Assembly: GCA_000750105.3 (NCBI GenBank)
Contig: JPHH03000005.1
Coordinates: 620,001-684,000 of the forward strand
Source: Tolypocladium sp. Sup5 PDA-1
Taxonomy: Eukaryota > Ascomycota > Sordariomycetes > Hypocreales > Ophiocordycipitaceae
DNA: 64,000 nucleotides
Direction of reading: 5' to 3'
Shown here: piece after piece, positions 32,091 through 43,491 of the stretch
How positions within the stretch are numbered: position 1 is the first letter of the stretch
Layout of the letters: each line of letters opens with the position of its first letter
Notes under the pieces: model-generated
Database searches by the model: none
What the model was told of the DNA's origin: nothing
The model's input: the letters and a program-made list of their open reading frames with translations, nothing else
Translations under genes and position numbers: made by a program

Positions 32091-33660
32091 AAAAGGGGCT
32101 CTCTTCTCCCTCTTCCTTCCTATCCAGCCAACCTACCTACGAAACGAAAATAGGGGGTTTAAGGAGGCTGAGCTGAGCTTTTGTTGGAACTTCGCCCCCC
32201 CCCCCCCCCCCCCCCCCAATTTCTATCTTTCGGACGTCGGGACGCGCGCGCAGCATCTCTTTTTCTCTTCTTGGGGACGACGGCGCGACAACCGCGTTCC
32301 TGAAGTGGCGTTCATGGCGTTGACGGCGTCGCGGCGTGGCTTCGATACCAATCTTTGTCTTCGCTTGGATGGCCTCGCTTGCCCTGGCCCCGGCCCCTCG
32401 GCACCGCCCACACCCCCGGTGCCTCGCTCCTGGACATGCAGAATCTTTACCATCCTTGGCTATGGGATACCGTCGGGTTGTGTTGTGTTGGGCTGCTGCT
32501 ACGAGCCGCGCTCAGGTCTACTGTACATGCCCCCCCTTTACCCCCTGTCTCCGCGCCTTTCATGTTTTTAGTTGGCTTGCTTGTCTGTTATTTGCTCTTC
32601 ACTGTGTTTTTCTTTCTTTCTCCTGCTTGTTCCTGTACTGCTGTTGTAGTATCGTGTTTCTGTCTTTTTCCCTTTTCCCTCAAGAGGATGTCGTGGTCGG
32701 TGGCTATCGTTTTACCTGGGTACGGGAGGCTTCAAAACACGCGGGGGGGCGGGGGACGGGTGGCGGGTGGTGTTGGATAGGGAGGTAGCTGTGCAGTAGA
32801 GAGAGACGCGACGCGCGGGAAAGGAAAGGGCGGGGCTATGAGTGAAATGATGGGAAATATATGCTTTTTGCTGTTTGTTTTTTGATTGCTTGAGACCGGA
32901 CGCTCTGTGTTGTACTTTACGTTCAGGGATTGACATGTGTTGGTGTTGGTGAGCATGTTAGTAATACCCAGGAAGTAATCCATAGAGTCGAGCCCTGCAT
33001 GGATGCACCGACATCGATCGACGTCTGCCCATGGGTTCCGTTCCCCCTTCGCGATTTCCGTGTCCGGGTCCAGCTGCCCGTCAACCCAACGCATACCATT
33101 GGAATGCCTCGTCTCACTCGCGCGTCTCGAGCCTCACGCTGCCGCAACATTCCCCCGTCTAAATTATGGCGAGGACACTTTGAACACAGCTGGCCATGAC
33201 TTGAGAATATTCGACTTATTCCATGTATCCCTTCTCGTGTGCGAAGGCTCTAACCTTTGTGTTTCCACACATCTCCCCTAATGCTTGTATTCCTCTCCAT
33301 CCCTGCCGTTCCTCGCCGTTCCTCTCTATTACTTCGAGCTGCACCGAACGCGACTTGTTGCTGGCCAAGGTACCTTACGTACATTATAACCCTTGATGGT
33401 ACAAACTAGAGACTAGGAGAGATTTGTATGCCTGTTCAATTTGTGGTAGACCACATGCTCCGGCCTCGACCTCCTTGGAGGGGGCTTGTATCAAAGCTAA
33501 AGAGAATGATTCTCGAAACAACAAACGCCGTGTATGTAACCGTGTTATCCCAGTCCCCGCCAGCCAACCCGGGACGCGGCTTGCCCATACCGTGTGTTCC
33601 CATACAGTAACAAAACAAAACAGAGCCATCAAACGCCTGTGTATATCCAACCCCCGCCTG
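32091..33660. other. Convergent spacer with a 23-C run and repeat copy B
   Basis: This spacer lies between the SAP-like gene and the DUF3405 gene, tail to tail. A homopolymer of 23 C sits at 32195-32217. The right part contains dispersed repeat copy B (33241-33404). No gene is supported. Confidence 0.5.
33241..33404 (+). repeat. Dispersed repeat family, copy B
   Basis: This copy has the same 5' block as copy A (GCGAAGGCTCTAACCTT) and the same central CCTCTCTATTACTTCGAGCT. Its 3' block, GGTACCTTAC...GTACATTATAACCCTT...GGTACAA, matches copy C. It thus bridges the two other copies and is the best guide to the family consensus. Confidence 0.6.
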
Positions 33661-36128
33661 TCACGGCTGCTCCTCGGGCCGCTCGTACTTGATCGGATGC
33701 AGCAGCATGCTGCGCAGACACATCCGCCCGCTGCCATCCGACGTGCTCTCCTCAACCACTCCGCCTCTCTCCGTGCCTTGGCCGCCGAACTCGCCGCGGC
33801 CGTCCATCTGGGGATAGCCCAGCCACCGCCTCCACAGCAGTCCGGCGAACTCGCTGTGATAGTACCAGCTCGTGCCCTTGTGGCTGTGCTCGTTGCTCAT
33901 GTCAAAGACGGAGTTCCTGCCGGACGTCGAGTGATCCTTCCCACTGTTGAAGGTGCCGTCGACGGCCGAGCCGAGGGGCTGCCACGCCCGGTCGAAATAC
34001 ACGGGATGTGGTGCGTAGACTGCCTTGAGCCCGTGGTGCAGCGCTATGCTCGACGGGAACATCTCGGAGAACATGGTGTGGTGGTGCCGCCACACTTCCT
34101 CGTGCATCGCCGCCAGCAGACGCCGGCTCAGCCGCGCAACCGTTACGATGGAGCTTCGCCGGGGCGGGTCCGTCGGTGTCGGTTCGAAATACCCCGTAAG
34201 GTCGTCGGTAAAGACCCATCCAGAGTCCTTCGTGTCAAAGATGGGGTTAAGTGTAATGAGGTCTGCCTCCTCGCCCACGCCGCACAGAGCAGGGTCCTGG
34301 CCGAACGCGCAGCTCTTGGGGAGGACCGATTGGCCCCGTTGTTCGCGCCGGAGCGGCACACGCCCCGCAAAGGCCACGGGCCCGAAAATGGTCTTCTCGG
34401 CGGAACGTACAGTATCCATCTGCACCGTCTGAGTGAAGTTGTCCCAGCTGCCATGGTACGCGGGGATGTAGTATCGCGCACTGCGCTCCCAGAGCAGCCC
34501 CCGCGGCTGGTTGTCTGCCCAGCTCCCAATGCCACGGAGGAGCTCGTAGTAGTTGCCAACGGACCGTAGGTCCATCTCCCAGTTCCAGAAATGTTCGTAC
34601 TCGGGGTGCTGCATCGCGAATACCTGGAGGGGCATGTGTGCACTCCGATAGACGCCGTGTATTTCGCCGCCGCTCGGGTTCTGGGGCGCCTTGGGAAAGT
34701 CGCCAGGGTAGAACAGTTGCATCTGCGCTTCGCTCCATAGCGTCACCATGCCGTGGAACTCGGCGGGAATGTTGGCATCCAGGAGCCGCTGTACCGTTAC
34801 GTCGTCGGCCCAGATTGGCAGTTTGGTGTCACGGACGTGCAGCAGCAGATGAACCGTGTACTCGCCCCCGGACTTGAGCGACAGCTCCGTCACCATTGCA
34901 CGGAAGTTGAGTATCGCCAGCTCAGTCCACTTGAATCCCTGGTAGCAACGCACGACTATCGCAATGCGGCCCTTCTTGCCATCGCGCTCGTCTGGTGCAG
35001 TCGGCAGCTCCTCCGTCTCCTCATCCGGCTCCAGGAATCGGTGTTTGTTGGCGGCTGAGCACCTCTCCTGCGCGTCACCCCAATCCATGTCGTTGTAGTT
35101 GAGCTGTCCGGTTTCGGCCCAAACTGCCTCGCTGCCTGAGCTCTCCGTCTCCATGCCTACGCCGAGTCCGCCATAGACCTTTGTGTAGCCAAGTCCATAT
35201 GGTCCGTAGCGGCCGAAACGGTCGAAGCAGACGTCGTCTCTGATGCCGAAGAGCTCGTAAGATCCCAGTACCGGGTCTGGCATGTGCTGAGGCACGCCGT
35301 CGTAGGCGTATATGGCCGGGGGGCGGACGGTGTTGCCCCGATCGAGATAGCAGGTCCGAGCGTTGTGTGGTAAACGATATGGGTCGTACGGCCGCGGTTT
35401 GGGGACATTGTAATTTAGCTGAGGTGGTGGAAACGGAGCTTCGCGGCTGCGGTTGGGATACTCGGGGGTATGGTGAGACTTTTGGACCAGCGCCTTGAGG
35501 CCGTGAAAATAACCATCGAGGCTGCGAGCGCATGTAAGTATGACTGAGCGGACAATGACAAGGTTTGATGGGAAACGTACTGCTTGAAAAGCATCCACGG
35601 CATCTTCTCGACCTGCTTGTAGAACTCGGCTTTTTGCTTCTCTTCCTCGCCCAGCTCCTGTTGCTCACCGTTTGGTTTTTCCTTGGCCTGTTCGACCTTT
35701 TCTAAGTCCTGTTCGGCGTCCTGTTCAGTGTCCTGTTCCGCGTCCTGTTCCGCGTCGTCTTGAACTACCACCACTATCGCGTGGCCCGACTCCCCATCGT
35801 CGTCGCCTTTGGTGTTGTCCTCGCCTATGCTGTTGTCGTCTGCAGCGGCTTCGTGGCTCGGAGATAGCTTAGACTTGCCATACTGGACAACATCGGGAAT
35901 AGAAACGTCCTGGCCTCGGAAAAGGAAAATGGCCACGAGCACCAGGCTGGCAACCGTCCATATCAGCACCCTTCGGTAAAGATAGTGGCCAAGCAGTGCG
36001 CTGATCCGCGGCCGCCCTTTCACGGTTGGCTTTTCTGTGCATGGCAATAGAGGGTCGTGATTCCGATGATCGGAGGCACGGGAGCTCGAGCGGCTGCTCA
36101 AGCTCAGCAGCGAAGTCGTGCGCTCCAT
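33661..36128 (-). CDS. DUF3405 type II membrane protein (putative glycosyltransferase-like)
   Basis: The model has two exons, 36128-35581 and 35521-33661, with intron 35522-35580 (GTACGT...CAG), giving 802 residues. The cytosolic N-terminus is Ser/Arg-rich, with one signal-anchor helix at about 54-70 (VLIWTVASLVLVAIFLF). A low-complexity acidic stem follows, including four EQD-type repeats encoded by a 12-bp DNA tandem (35706-35753). The luminal region is the DUF3405 domain: GRIAIVVRCYQGFKWTEL, then TLWSEAQMQLFYP, then EHFWNWEMDLRSVGNYYELL, and WADNQPRGLLWERSARYY. Family members sit in Golgi-type topology and are suspected glycosyltransferases, but the reaction is not established to my knowledge. 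Some databases mislabel the family as MFS transporters; only one transmembrane helix is visible here. Confidence 0.88.
35706..35753 (-). repeat. Four 12-bp tandem repeats inside the DUF3405 gene
   Basis: GTCCTGTTC followed by GGC, AGT, CGC and CGC occurs in four adjacent units on the + strand. They encode AEQD/TEQD units in the stem region. The period is a multiple of three, so copy-number change would keep the frame. Confidence 0.7.
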
Positions 36129-39021
36129 GCCAGCTGGAGCGGATCAAGGAGGGCCGAGAAACATGCGAGGTCGGTCGTGCGTGATAGCAACAAGATCCGA
36201 CTGTTTTGCGCTGGGCCGTATTGCGTAGCGAGCGGTGTCGACCACGGCGGCGAGGAATAAAGAACAAACAAAAACAAAGACGTGTAAAACAAAGTATCAA
36301 AGGCCGTCAAAAGTCTTCTAGGTTCAACCGCGTCAAAGAAGAAGGGATCGAAAGAGGTGGTTAAGTAGATGTCGCTGGTATGTAGGTTTGGTGTCAGACT
36401 TCCCAAAGAGGATCGAGGTCAAGCGAGCAGCAGCGCGGCTCTCGATAGGATGAGAAGATGAGAAGATGGGAAAACGACAAAGAGAGGGCGTCTAGGAAGG
36501 AGAAGGAGACGGACAGTGTTTTCAGTAATGGAAACGAGATCTGGAGAAGAGGGGACAAAGGAAAACAGCAAACAGTCAAGGGATTTGCCTGGTTGGGGTG
36601 AGCGGCGGGACCGCCGGGAGAGGGAAGGAGCGAGCGAGGTGGTGGACACGGCCCGGAGCAGCAGGGAAGGTGCAGTACAGGTGCAGATGAACACCAGACG
36701 AGTCGACGGCTCTAGCTTTGTACCTTGCAAGGGTTATAATGTACTGTACGAAGTAAGGTACCTCGTAAAGCCTTGGCCTTTATACTGTAGAATCTCGGTG
36801 TAGCTCCAAGTAAGGATGGCAGGAATAGCGAGGAACGGCAGATAGCGAGGAACGGCGAGGAACAAGGGAAATATGGGGGAATACGGATACAGGGTTTCGC
36901 ACGGCAGAAGGGATGCGATGTGCAGAACCTGCACTATCGAGTGGATTCTGCCCCGAAGTACGTCAACAAGGGGTGCGACTCGACTCGGCACGATGCGATG
37001 GATGATACTGGAGAAGGGCCTGCCGAGCCCCGAGTTGTCACGCTGCAGATCGGCCCGTCCGACTGCTGTCGCTGCTGTTGCTCGTCTGCTCACTCTGGTC
37101 ATGGTGAGAACCTGCTCCCCGTCCACAGCGGTTCTTCCGCTTCCCCTCTCCGCCCCCCCGGTGATGCGTGCCTGATCCAGGGCCAAATGCAAATGAATGG
37201 GTCTCGCGTGCCTGGACAGGGCGGACGAGCTGATGATGGACACCAGAGCGCTTGAAGGTTCGCCCGGTTGGCCAACGTCCTCCCTGGGCCTCCCTCGCCG
37301 GGTAAAAGGCGCCAAGGCGCCATGCCGCCGGTCGAACAACGCTATCAACGCCAACGCGCACCAGGCCCTGGGCCGCGTGGCTCCTCCTCGTATCGCGGCG
37401 AGCCAGAGGAACGGCGCAGAGCCGCGGGATCCCTGGCCTGCCAGTGGCGCCACGCCGCGTCTCGCGAACAACCCGATCCGCCCAACCGCCGCCTACGCGG
37501 GAGCTCCGGCTTGCCAGCCATATTTACCGTGCAATTCTGCCCTTAGCTCGATAGCGGGCTGTCGCATGCTGAAGCTTTGACGACTGAGGCTGGGGACTGG
37601 CCGCCATCGAACCCTACTCGTACTCTTGCGCCGAGACAGCATGTCAGATACCTCACGTCACACAGCAGCAGCCGCCAAACCACCATCGACGATGGTTGGT
37701 CCGCGTGCGAAGCGAAGGGTCCACCTGCAGCCGGTTAGTCCGTTGGTTGTGCCAACAACACCTTTGTCGATGTCAACACGAGCCGCCTCCACTGCACGGG
37801 GGCCAAAGGAGTCGTCAAAGAAAGCTTTGGTTCCCGCCCCGGCTGCAGGGGTCTCCCAGGCTCGTTCGGCTGACGTCGATTCTCCAATTTCCGCCCAATC
37901 AAAGCGCTGTTGTCCGTGCCTTGAAACGCTGACACTGACAAGGTCGCATCGAGCCGTTCTCGAAAGTCTATTTCGGACGACGACCAAGCCCATCGTACAC
38001 CTTTGCGTTGGACAGCGCTGAAGCGACGAATCGCGCAATGGCGCCTTGTTTTGCACTGGTGCTTTGCTCCGGGGATGAACCATGGCGATCTTCACGGGGA
38101 CGACGATTCAGGCCCATCAGACGGAAAGGGGCGGTCTCCATATCCTTCGTCATCGCTGCAGACCACGGGTGGTGGCCAGAAAAGCGGCCCCTGGGGCAGC
38201 GTCAAGCGCGCCAGCGCCATGCGGGCACAGGCCTCCAGGTTTGACAGGTTCTGGCGATCCAATTTGGGCCAATTCCAACTGCCCTCCGCCCTTGCGCACT
38301 GGAACTTTGGGCACTGGAATGCCCTGCTCAGGGATGCGTCCGAACCTCCGAAGGCCGCATCCGGCAGTCTGTCGCAGCTGACCGTCGACGATGCGCTGAC
38401 AGACTGCCTGCCAACCTGCTCACCTTGGGTGACTGGAGCCAGTTGGGACGAAAAGCGTTGGAGCATCACGGATACGAAACTGTTTATGTGTCCCGTCTCA
38501 AAATAGCATTTTTGAGGTGAAGTCCGGCATATATGTAATACGAGCTGGACCCTACAAGGTAATTTCTTAGCGAAAGGACCAAGCACTTGGTCCATCCCAC
38601 CAAACCGATGGGTCGGAACTCATATTGCCAAGGGGTCCTTCACGTGGTCAGAGTCATGGTCACCAGAAGTACATTCTTCACCAGCACATCATCATCAGTG
38701 GTTTCGATTTTGTAACCCTGTCCGTCTCTTTCTCGGGTCCCCTTTCTCTCACTCTATCAAGGGCTGCGTTTCTGCTCGCTTGGCCTCGATCCTCTTTGGC
38801 AAGTCAGAACCGAAGCTCGGCCATTTGTACGCATCGACCAGCCGTTGGGCGACTCGGCCCTCATCTTACATGCCTCTCGTCAAGCAGCTCAGGCAACCTA
38901 ATGCACATCTAATTGTGCGTTTGGACAAGTGTATGGTAATCACATGGATTCGTCATCCGTACAGAGTACTAGCTGACTGACTGGTGCTCAGTTCGGGTTC
39001 TCCCGGATCATCTCGGCAGCA
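36129..39021. other. 2.9 kb spacer with repeat copy C and a weak orphan coding signal
   Basis: This is the upstream region of the DUF3405 gene. It holds repeat copy C (36718-36903), then GC-rich sequence. Between 37641 and 38506 two short overlapping + frames (MSDTSRHTAAAAKPPSTM... and ...RFDRFWRSNLGQFQLPSA...) look somewhat protein-like, but I could not join them into a convincing gene and name no product. Confidence 0.4.
36718..36903 (-). repeat. Dispersed repeat family, copy C
   Basis: Read on the minus strand it starts GCGAAACCCTGTATCC and passes through CTCGCTAT and GAGCTACACCGAGAT (as copy A). It ends AGGTACCTTAC...GTACATTATAACCCTT...AAGGTACAA (as copy B). It lies in the opposite orientation to A and B. 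Confidence 0.6.
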
Positions 39022-40845
39022 TCAAACCTGACGCTCCGCAGACTCCTTGGGAGACTCCTTGGGGATGCCTGACGTGCTGGTCTCCGTGGCCGTCTTCTCT
39101 TCTCTATGAGTCTCCGCCTCGGCCTCGGTAATCTCCTCCTCCGGCCCCGGCACAGTCGTTTTGGTTCCTGTCCTCTGCTGCTTGTTCCCCATCTGTGCGT
39201 TGCGTTGCGCCTTCTTCCTCGCCTTCTTAGCATCGGTGCTCTTCCTCCATCCTTCTCCCCAGCGGATTGCGGCCATGACACCAACTGTCGACGCCACGAG
39301 GAACAGAGCCGAAATGGTCTCGAACCAACCCACGCCGACGCCCTCGATGGCAGGCAGGACAACCGCGGTTCCCAGACAACCGGCCAAATATCGCACAAAA
39401 TAGTTGGCAGCAGTTACCTCGGCTCCTTGACCCGGCATCACGTCAAGGCAGTACGTGTTGAGCGATGGGAAACAGAAGAGCTGGCCGACGCCCTGTAGGA
39501 AAAGCACGATGACTGGCACGGGGATCCCCCCTACTGCCTTGTCCACCGTCCACCCGTAGATGAGGATGCAGGCCGGCATCAGCAAACCCATGAACGGCAC
39601 TGCGGACCGCAGCCGGTCTTCCGGGACGCGAACTCCATTGCGCTTCTTGATCCACACCCTCACGGTCCAGTCCGCCCACCGGCCACCCATAAAGGTTCCA
39701 AGCAGGTATCCGCACCCTGGCGCAAGATAGAAGAGGCTGCCGAGCAACGGCGACTCGAGTTGGAAGCGGGGGTTCAGCACGTATCGGATGGGTGTCAGCA
39801 AGCAGTACATGTTCCACACGAGGGCAGAGCTGCCGCAAGCCACGAGCACCTGGTTCCAGTACCGGAAGAGCCGCAGGGGGCGAATCGGGTTGATCATGCC
39901 CAGCAACGCCTTGGCCTTTTCTCGCCTGGAGTAGCCGTCGAGGTCGGCAATCTTCTTGTGGTGGATGGTCTCTGGCACCAGGAAGAAGACGCCGAGGACG
40001 CCGGTTCCCGCGAGTGCGGTCTGAAGCCAAAAGATGGATCTCCACGACGAGTACGTGACGATGATGCCGCCGAGAAAGGGACCAAATGCTGGCCCGATGA
40101 GCGTGCCCGACAAGAACCATCCAATGGCAGTCCCACGCTCTGTTGGGCGGTAGATGTCCCTGTCCGACAGCGTCAGTCACATTCGCATGGCCCAATACGC
40201 AGTTTCAAGTACCCAGGCAGTCCTGGCAAACTTGCAACATGCTCACGGTGCAACTTACCCTAGACATGCTGCTCCGAGGAGGATAAACGCCGTGCCCTCA
40301 AACGCCGATGCCGCGCGAAACACGAAGAAGGCGGCCAGGTTCGGCGCCAGGGCCGTGGCCAGACTCAGCAAGAAGAACAGCACGGCCGTTATCAGCAATA
40401 TGGGCCGGCGGCCGAACACCTGGCTCATAGGACCCCACACGACGGGAGATATCCCCATGAAGACCATGTACGCGGCATTGCTGACGTTGATGATGGACCC
40501 CGTGGTTTGGTACGTGGCAGCAACTTCGGGCGTCGCGGCGAGGACGCTGGTGCTGGACTGCGGCGAGAGAAAGGCACAAAAGGAGCACACGGCAACGATG
40601 ATGTGCTTGCGGTGGGGGCTCAGGCGATCGTACACTTCGTCTCCGGCTTCATGGTAAGGGTCGTCTTCGTGGTTTGGCGGTGGGTGGAAGGCATCGGGGC
40701 CGGAGACGCGGGACGCTGACCGATAGGCCTGCACGCCGGTTGTCTGGCGCAAGGGCTCGATTGTGTCCCCGTCAGTGTTGCTGTCTTCCTGGGGCTGTTG
40801 CTTGGCCACATTGGGGCGCTCTCCTATTCCCTTTTCTGGTACCAT
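39022..40845 (-). CDS. MFS transporter, DHA1 (drug:H+ antiporter-like) family
   Basis: The model has two exons, 40845-40259 and 40159-39022, with intron 40160-40258 (GTAAGT...CTGAC...CAG), giving 574 residues. A hydrophilic N-terminus of about 80 residues is followed by twelve predicted helices in two bundles. The loop between helices 2 and 3 has the MFS motif A form (GPMSQVFGRRPI). Helix 5 carries the antiporter motif C-like GTLIGPAFGPFLGG. The central loop (HHKKIADLDGYSRREKAKALL) and the Lys/Glu-rich C-tail are cytosolic. This pattern fits DHA1 exporters of drugs, polyamines or monocarboxylates, with unknown substrate. The neighbouring genes do not suggest a pathway. The start at 40845 is the first ATG in frame. 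Confidence 0.92.
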
Positions 40846-42003
40846 GGCTAGTAAACGCGATCACGGGACGCTCTCCCACGTGAAACGAATGGTTCAATCC
40901 TCCGAGTCCATTGAATTCTCAAAACAGATCAAACATGAGGTAATCAAAAATCCGGAGCAACTTGCCCAGTCTCATTGAAGAAGTGTCTCGAGCAACAACT
41001 ATACACTGTCAACAGCAAGTCAGCAAGGCGGCAGGGTCACGTCGAGGGCGCAGCGGTCACTTGGAACAAAATTTCTTGCCGCGGGTCGTTCTGATCTGCC
41101 GAACCGCGGGACGGCCTGGGTAGCCGAGCCCCCCCGCTCCGCCCTCCGTCCACCGGCCACCGGTCCGGCGAGCTGCCAGAATCGGCTACCACGCCCCCGC
41201 CCGGTCCACGCGTCTGCGTCCACAAATCCGAGACGCCGTATTGGGCGGTTGGTATCTTTGCAGCACCTGCTTGACCGCTGAAGCTGCGAGGGTCGGCTAT
41301 CTACTGTAAGTTATGAGCGGTGGTGGCGGCGGACCCGCTGTGGGAGCCGAGCAAGCCGAGGTTTGTAAGCTACCCTATAGCCGGGACCGGATCGTCGCCG
41401 TCCTCCCTGGACGTTGCATTAGCTTTCGATGTTGGAATTGGGACTGGATGGCATGTTTGACTTGTATGCTCCGGATTCAGTGCGTCGTGCACCGGCCGTG
41501 GGACCGCCGTTCTGGCGCGAGAGGCAGGGAATGAACGCGGCAACGGCCGGGCAGGATCGGAGGTTGCGGTGTCGGTTGTGCCCGTGGGCTTCCGGGATGG
41601 GAGCTGCCGATGTGATTTGCGCCCGGTCTTCGGAGGTGGCTCGCGTCATGCAGTATGCAGATCGTATCGGCTGTCGTAGTAGATATCCAAGGTCACCTTT
41701 GTCTGTTCTCTTATAGCCAAGTCTTCTAGTTGAGGTGCAAGGCGTGTATCACGCAGCGGCTGCAGGACTGGATATACGCGAGTTTGAGGACGAATGCCAA
41801 TCATTTATACATCTAAGTGCTTACTTCGTATACTTTTCATGACTGCCCCAGCAAGTAAACAGCATGCCTCCAACGCCAGCCCATGCCCTATACAAAACGC
41901 CAACACCATGCTCCCAGCCAATGCAGTCCAACGCAGAATCAATCCTTTGCAAACACCCAATGCCATGCAATCTTCCGGGTATCCATATCATTTCCACATG
42001 TGC
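40846..42003. other. Intergenic spacer
   Basis: This is the upstream region of the MFS gene and the downstream region of the Cdt1 gene. A GC-rich island (41030-41230) is flanked by AT-richer sequence; no gene is supported. Confidence 0.5.
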
Positions 42004-43491
42004 TCAAGCAGCCAACAGCTTCTGCACCCTCTCCTGTATGACCCTGTCCACTGGCTGCCCATTCCGCTGCACCACCACGTTCTCCCGCCCGCCAATGGCC
42101 ACGACGCGCAGCCACTCGGGGGCCACCTCGGCGGCAATCAGCCGCACGCAGGCCACGCCCTCCTCGCGGGACACGGGCACCCGCAGCGAGTCCCTCAGCT
42201 TCTCGACGATGCCCGCCATGGTGAAGGCCTGCCGCGGCAGGGAGAGCGGGTTGGACAGGCTGAGCATGGAGATGGTGGCTGCTATGTCGGCGACGCGGTT
42301 GAGCGCGGCGCGACGCTGGAGCTCGGGGCCCGAGGGGGGCAGGGGTCCATTGGCCTTGGCGAGCTGCTTGTGCCGCAGGCGGTCGAGCAGGCTCATCTTG
42401 GTGCCGTCGGGGTTGAGGGTGGGATTGGTGCTGGCGGCTTGCTGCTTGGCCTCCTGCTGCTGCTGCTGCTTGGCGAGGATGCCGCTCTTCAGCTCCGACA
42501 GCGCGCGCTGGCCCTTGCTGAGCATGGGGTTCGCCTTGGTGGCAGCCCCCATGTCCGTGATGGCGGCCTGGGGCAAGTCGGCGAGAGACAGGCTCTGGAA
42601 GGGCACATCCACGTCCGCCATGTCGTCCACGGCTCGCTCGGCACAGAGCGCGCGGAGGTTCTCCTCGAATTGCCTGCACAGGCGCTCCTCGTGCATCGAC
42701 GCGCCATCGTAGCCCCGCCCCAGCTCGACGCAGACCTTTCCGCGGCCGTAGTCTGAGATGATGAAGGGCGGTTCTGTGCCCTGCTTGGACGACTGTGCCT
42801 GGATGGCGACGCAGCGGCGGATGTCCTCGACGGTGACCTGTCGCTTGCCCCAGGTGCGCGAGATGTGGGGGGCAATGGTGCGGATCTCGATGGGGGCGTC
42901 GCTGTTGGTGTGGGCAACCTGGATGGCGACGGTCTTGAGGAAGGCCTTGTTCAGGCGGACTAGCTCGGTGAGGTGTGGCGGGAACGAGCTCTCGGTGTGA
43001 GTATCCTTGGTTGATTTCTTGCTCCGGACGACGTCGAGCTTGGTCTGAATCGTCTTTTCCTGCCGCCGCGACTTTGCGATGATGGTCGACTCGCTGGGCT
43101 TGTGTGCATTTTCGGCCCTCGAGGGCGTCGCCTTGGCAACGTGCTTGCCCTTGCTCTTCACGCCAGCCTTAACGCTGCTGGATGTTCGCGTCTGGGGCTC
43201 GGCCCGTCGACAGGGGCGCTTCGACGGAGCAACAGCGATGGAGCCGTCCTCTTCGTCGCTGCTGGGGGCGAAGGAGACGGTGCGTCGCGTCAGCCTGCGG
43301 TCGGCCTCTTCGTCGATGGACGCGGCCTTTCGCTTGCGGGTCGCGGCAGGCTGTACGCCGACGACGGCGCTTCTCTTGACGGACGAGTCGAGGAGAGTGC
43401 TGCCCTTGGAGACGCGGGTAAAGGTGCTGATGGTCTGGCCGGCAGGAGCGTGTGCCGCCTCGGCTTGTCGTTTCCTAGCGGGTCGAGGCAT
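42004..43491 (-). CDS. CDT1: DNA replication licensing factor Cdt1
   Basis: This single-exon frame encodes 495 residues. Cdt1 brings MCM2-7 to ORC and Cdc6 at origins in G1. The N-terminal ~170 residues are disordered, basic and Ser-rich, with several KR clusters (KRKAAS, KRPCRR) that could be nuclear localisation signals. The central part (PPHLTELVRLNKAFLKTVAI ... GKRQVTVEDIRRCVAI) matches the Cdt1 middle winged helix. The C-terminal winged helix is LPRQAFTMAGIVEKLRDSL through EWLRVVAIGGRENVVVQ. A run of five glutamines near residue 345 comes from a CAG tract. Fungal Cdt1 is weakly conserved, so the call depends on the two-domain layout and the C-terminal motif rather than one signature. Confidence 0.85.
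   Translation of the reverse strand: MPRPARKRQAEAAHAPAGQTISTFTRVSKGSTLLDSSVKRSAVVGVQPAATRKRKAASIDEEADRRLTRRTVSFAPSSDEEDGSIAVAPSKRPCRRAEPQTRTSSSVKAGVKSKGKHVAKATPSRAENAHKPSESTIIAKSRRQEKTIQTKLDVVRSKKSTKDTHTESSFPPHLTELVRLNKAFLKTVAIQVAHTNSDAPIEIRTIAPHISRTWGKRQVTVEDIRRCVAIQAQSSKQGTEPPFIISDYGRGKVCVELGRGYDGASMHEERLCRQFEENLRALCAERAVDDMADVDVPFQSLSLADLPQAAITDMGAATKANPMLSKGQRALSELKSGILAKQQQQQEAKQQAASTNPTLNPDGTKMSLLDRLRHKQLAKANGPLPPSGPELQRRAALNRVADIAATISMLSLSNPLSLPRQAFTMAGIVEKLRDSLRVPVSREEGVACVRLIAAEVAPEWLRVVAIGGRENVVVQRNGQPVDRVIQERVQKLLAA

Noticed and set aside
33424..34569. 381-codon + frame opposite DUF3405
   Set aside because: Fully antisense to a well-supported gene; no recognisable domain.
27687..40845. 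Secondary-metabolite cluster built from the P450, DUF3405 and MFS genes
   Set aside because: The genes are spread over 13 kb with an unrelated membrane protein between them, and there is no backbone synthase or pathway regulator.
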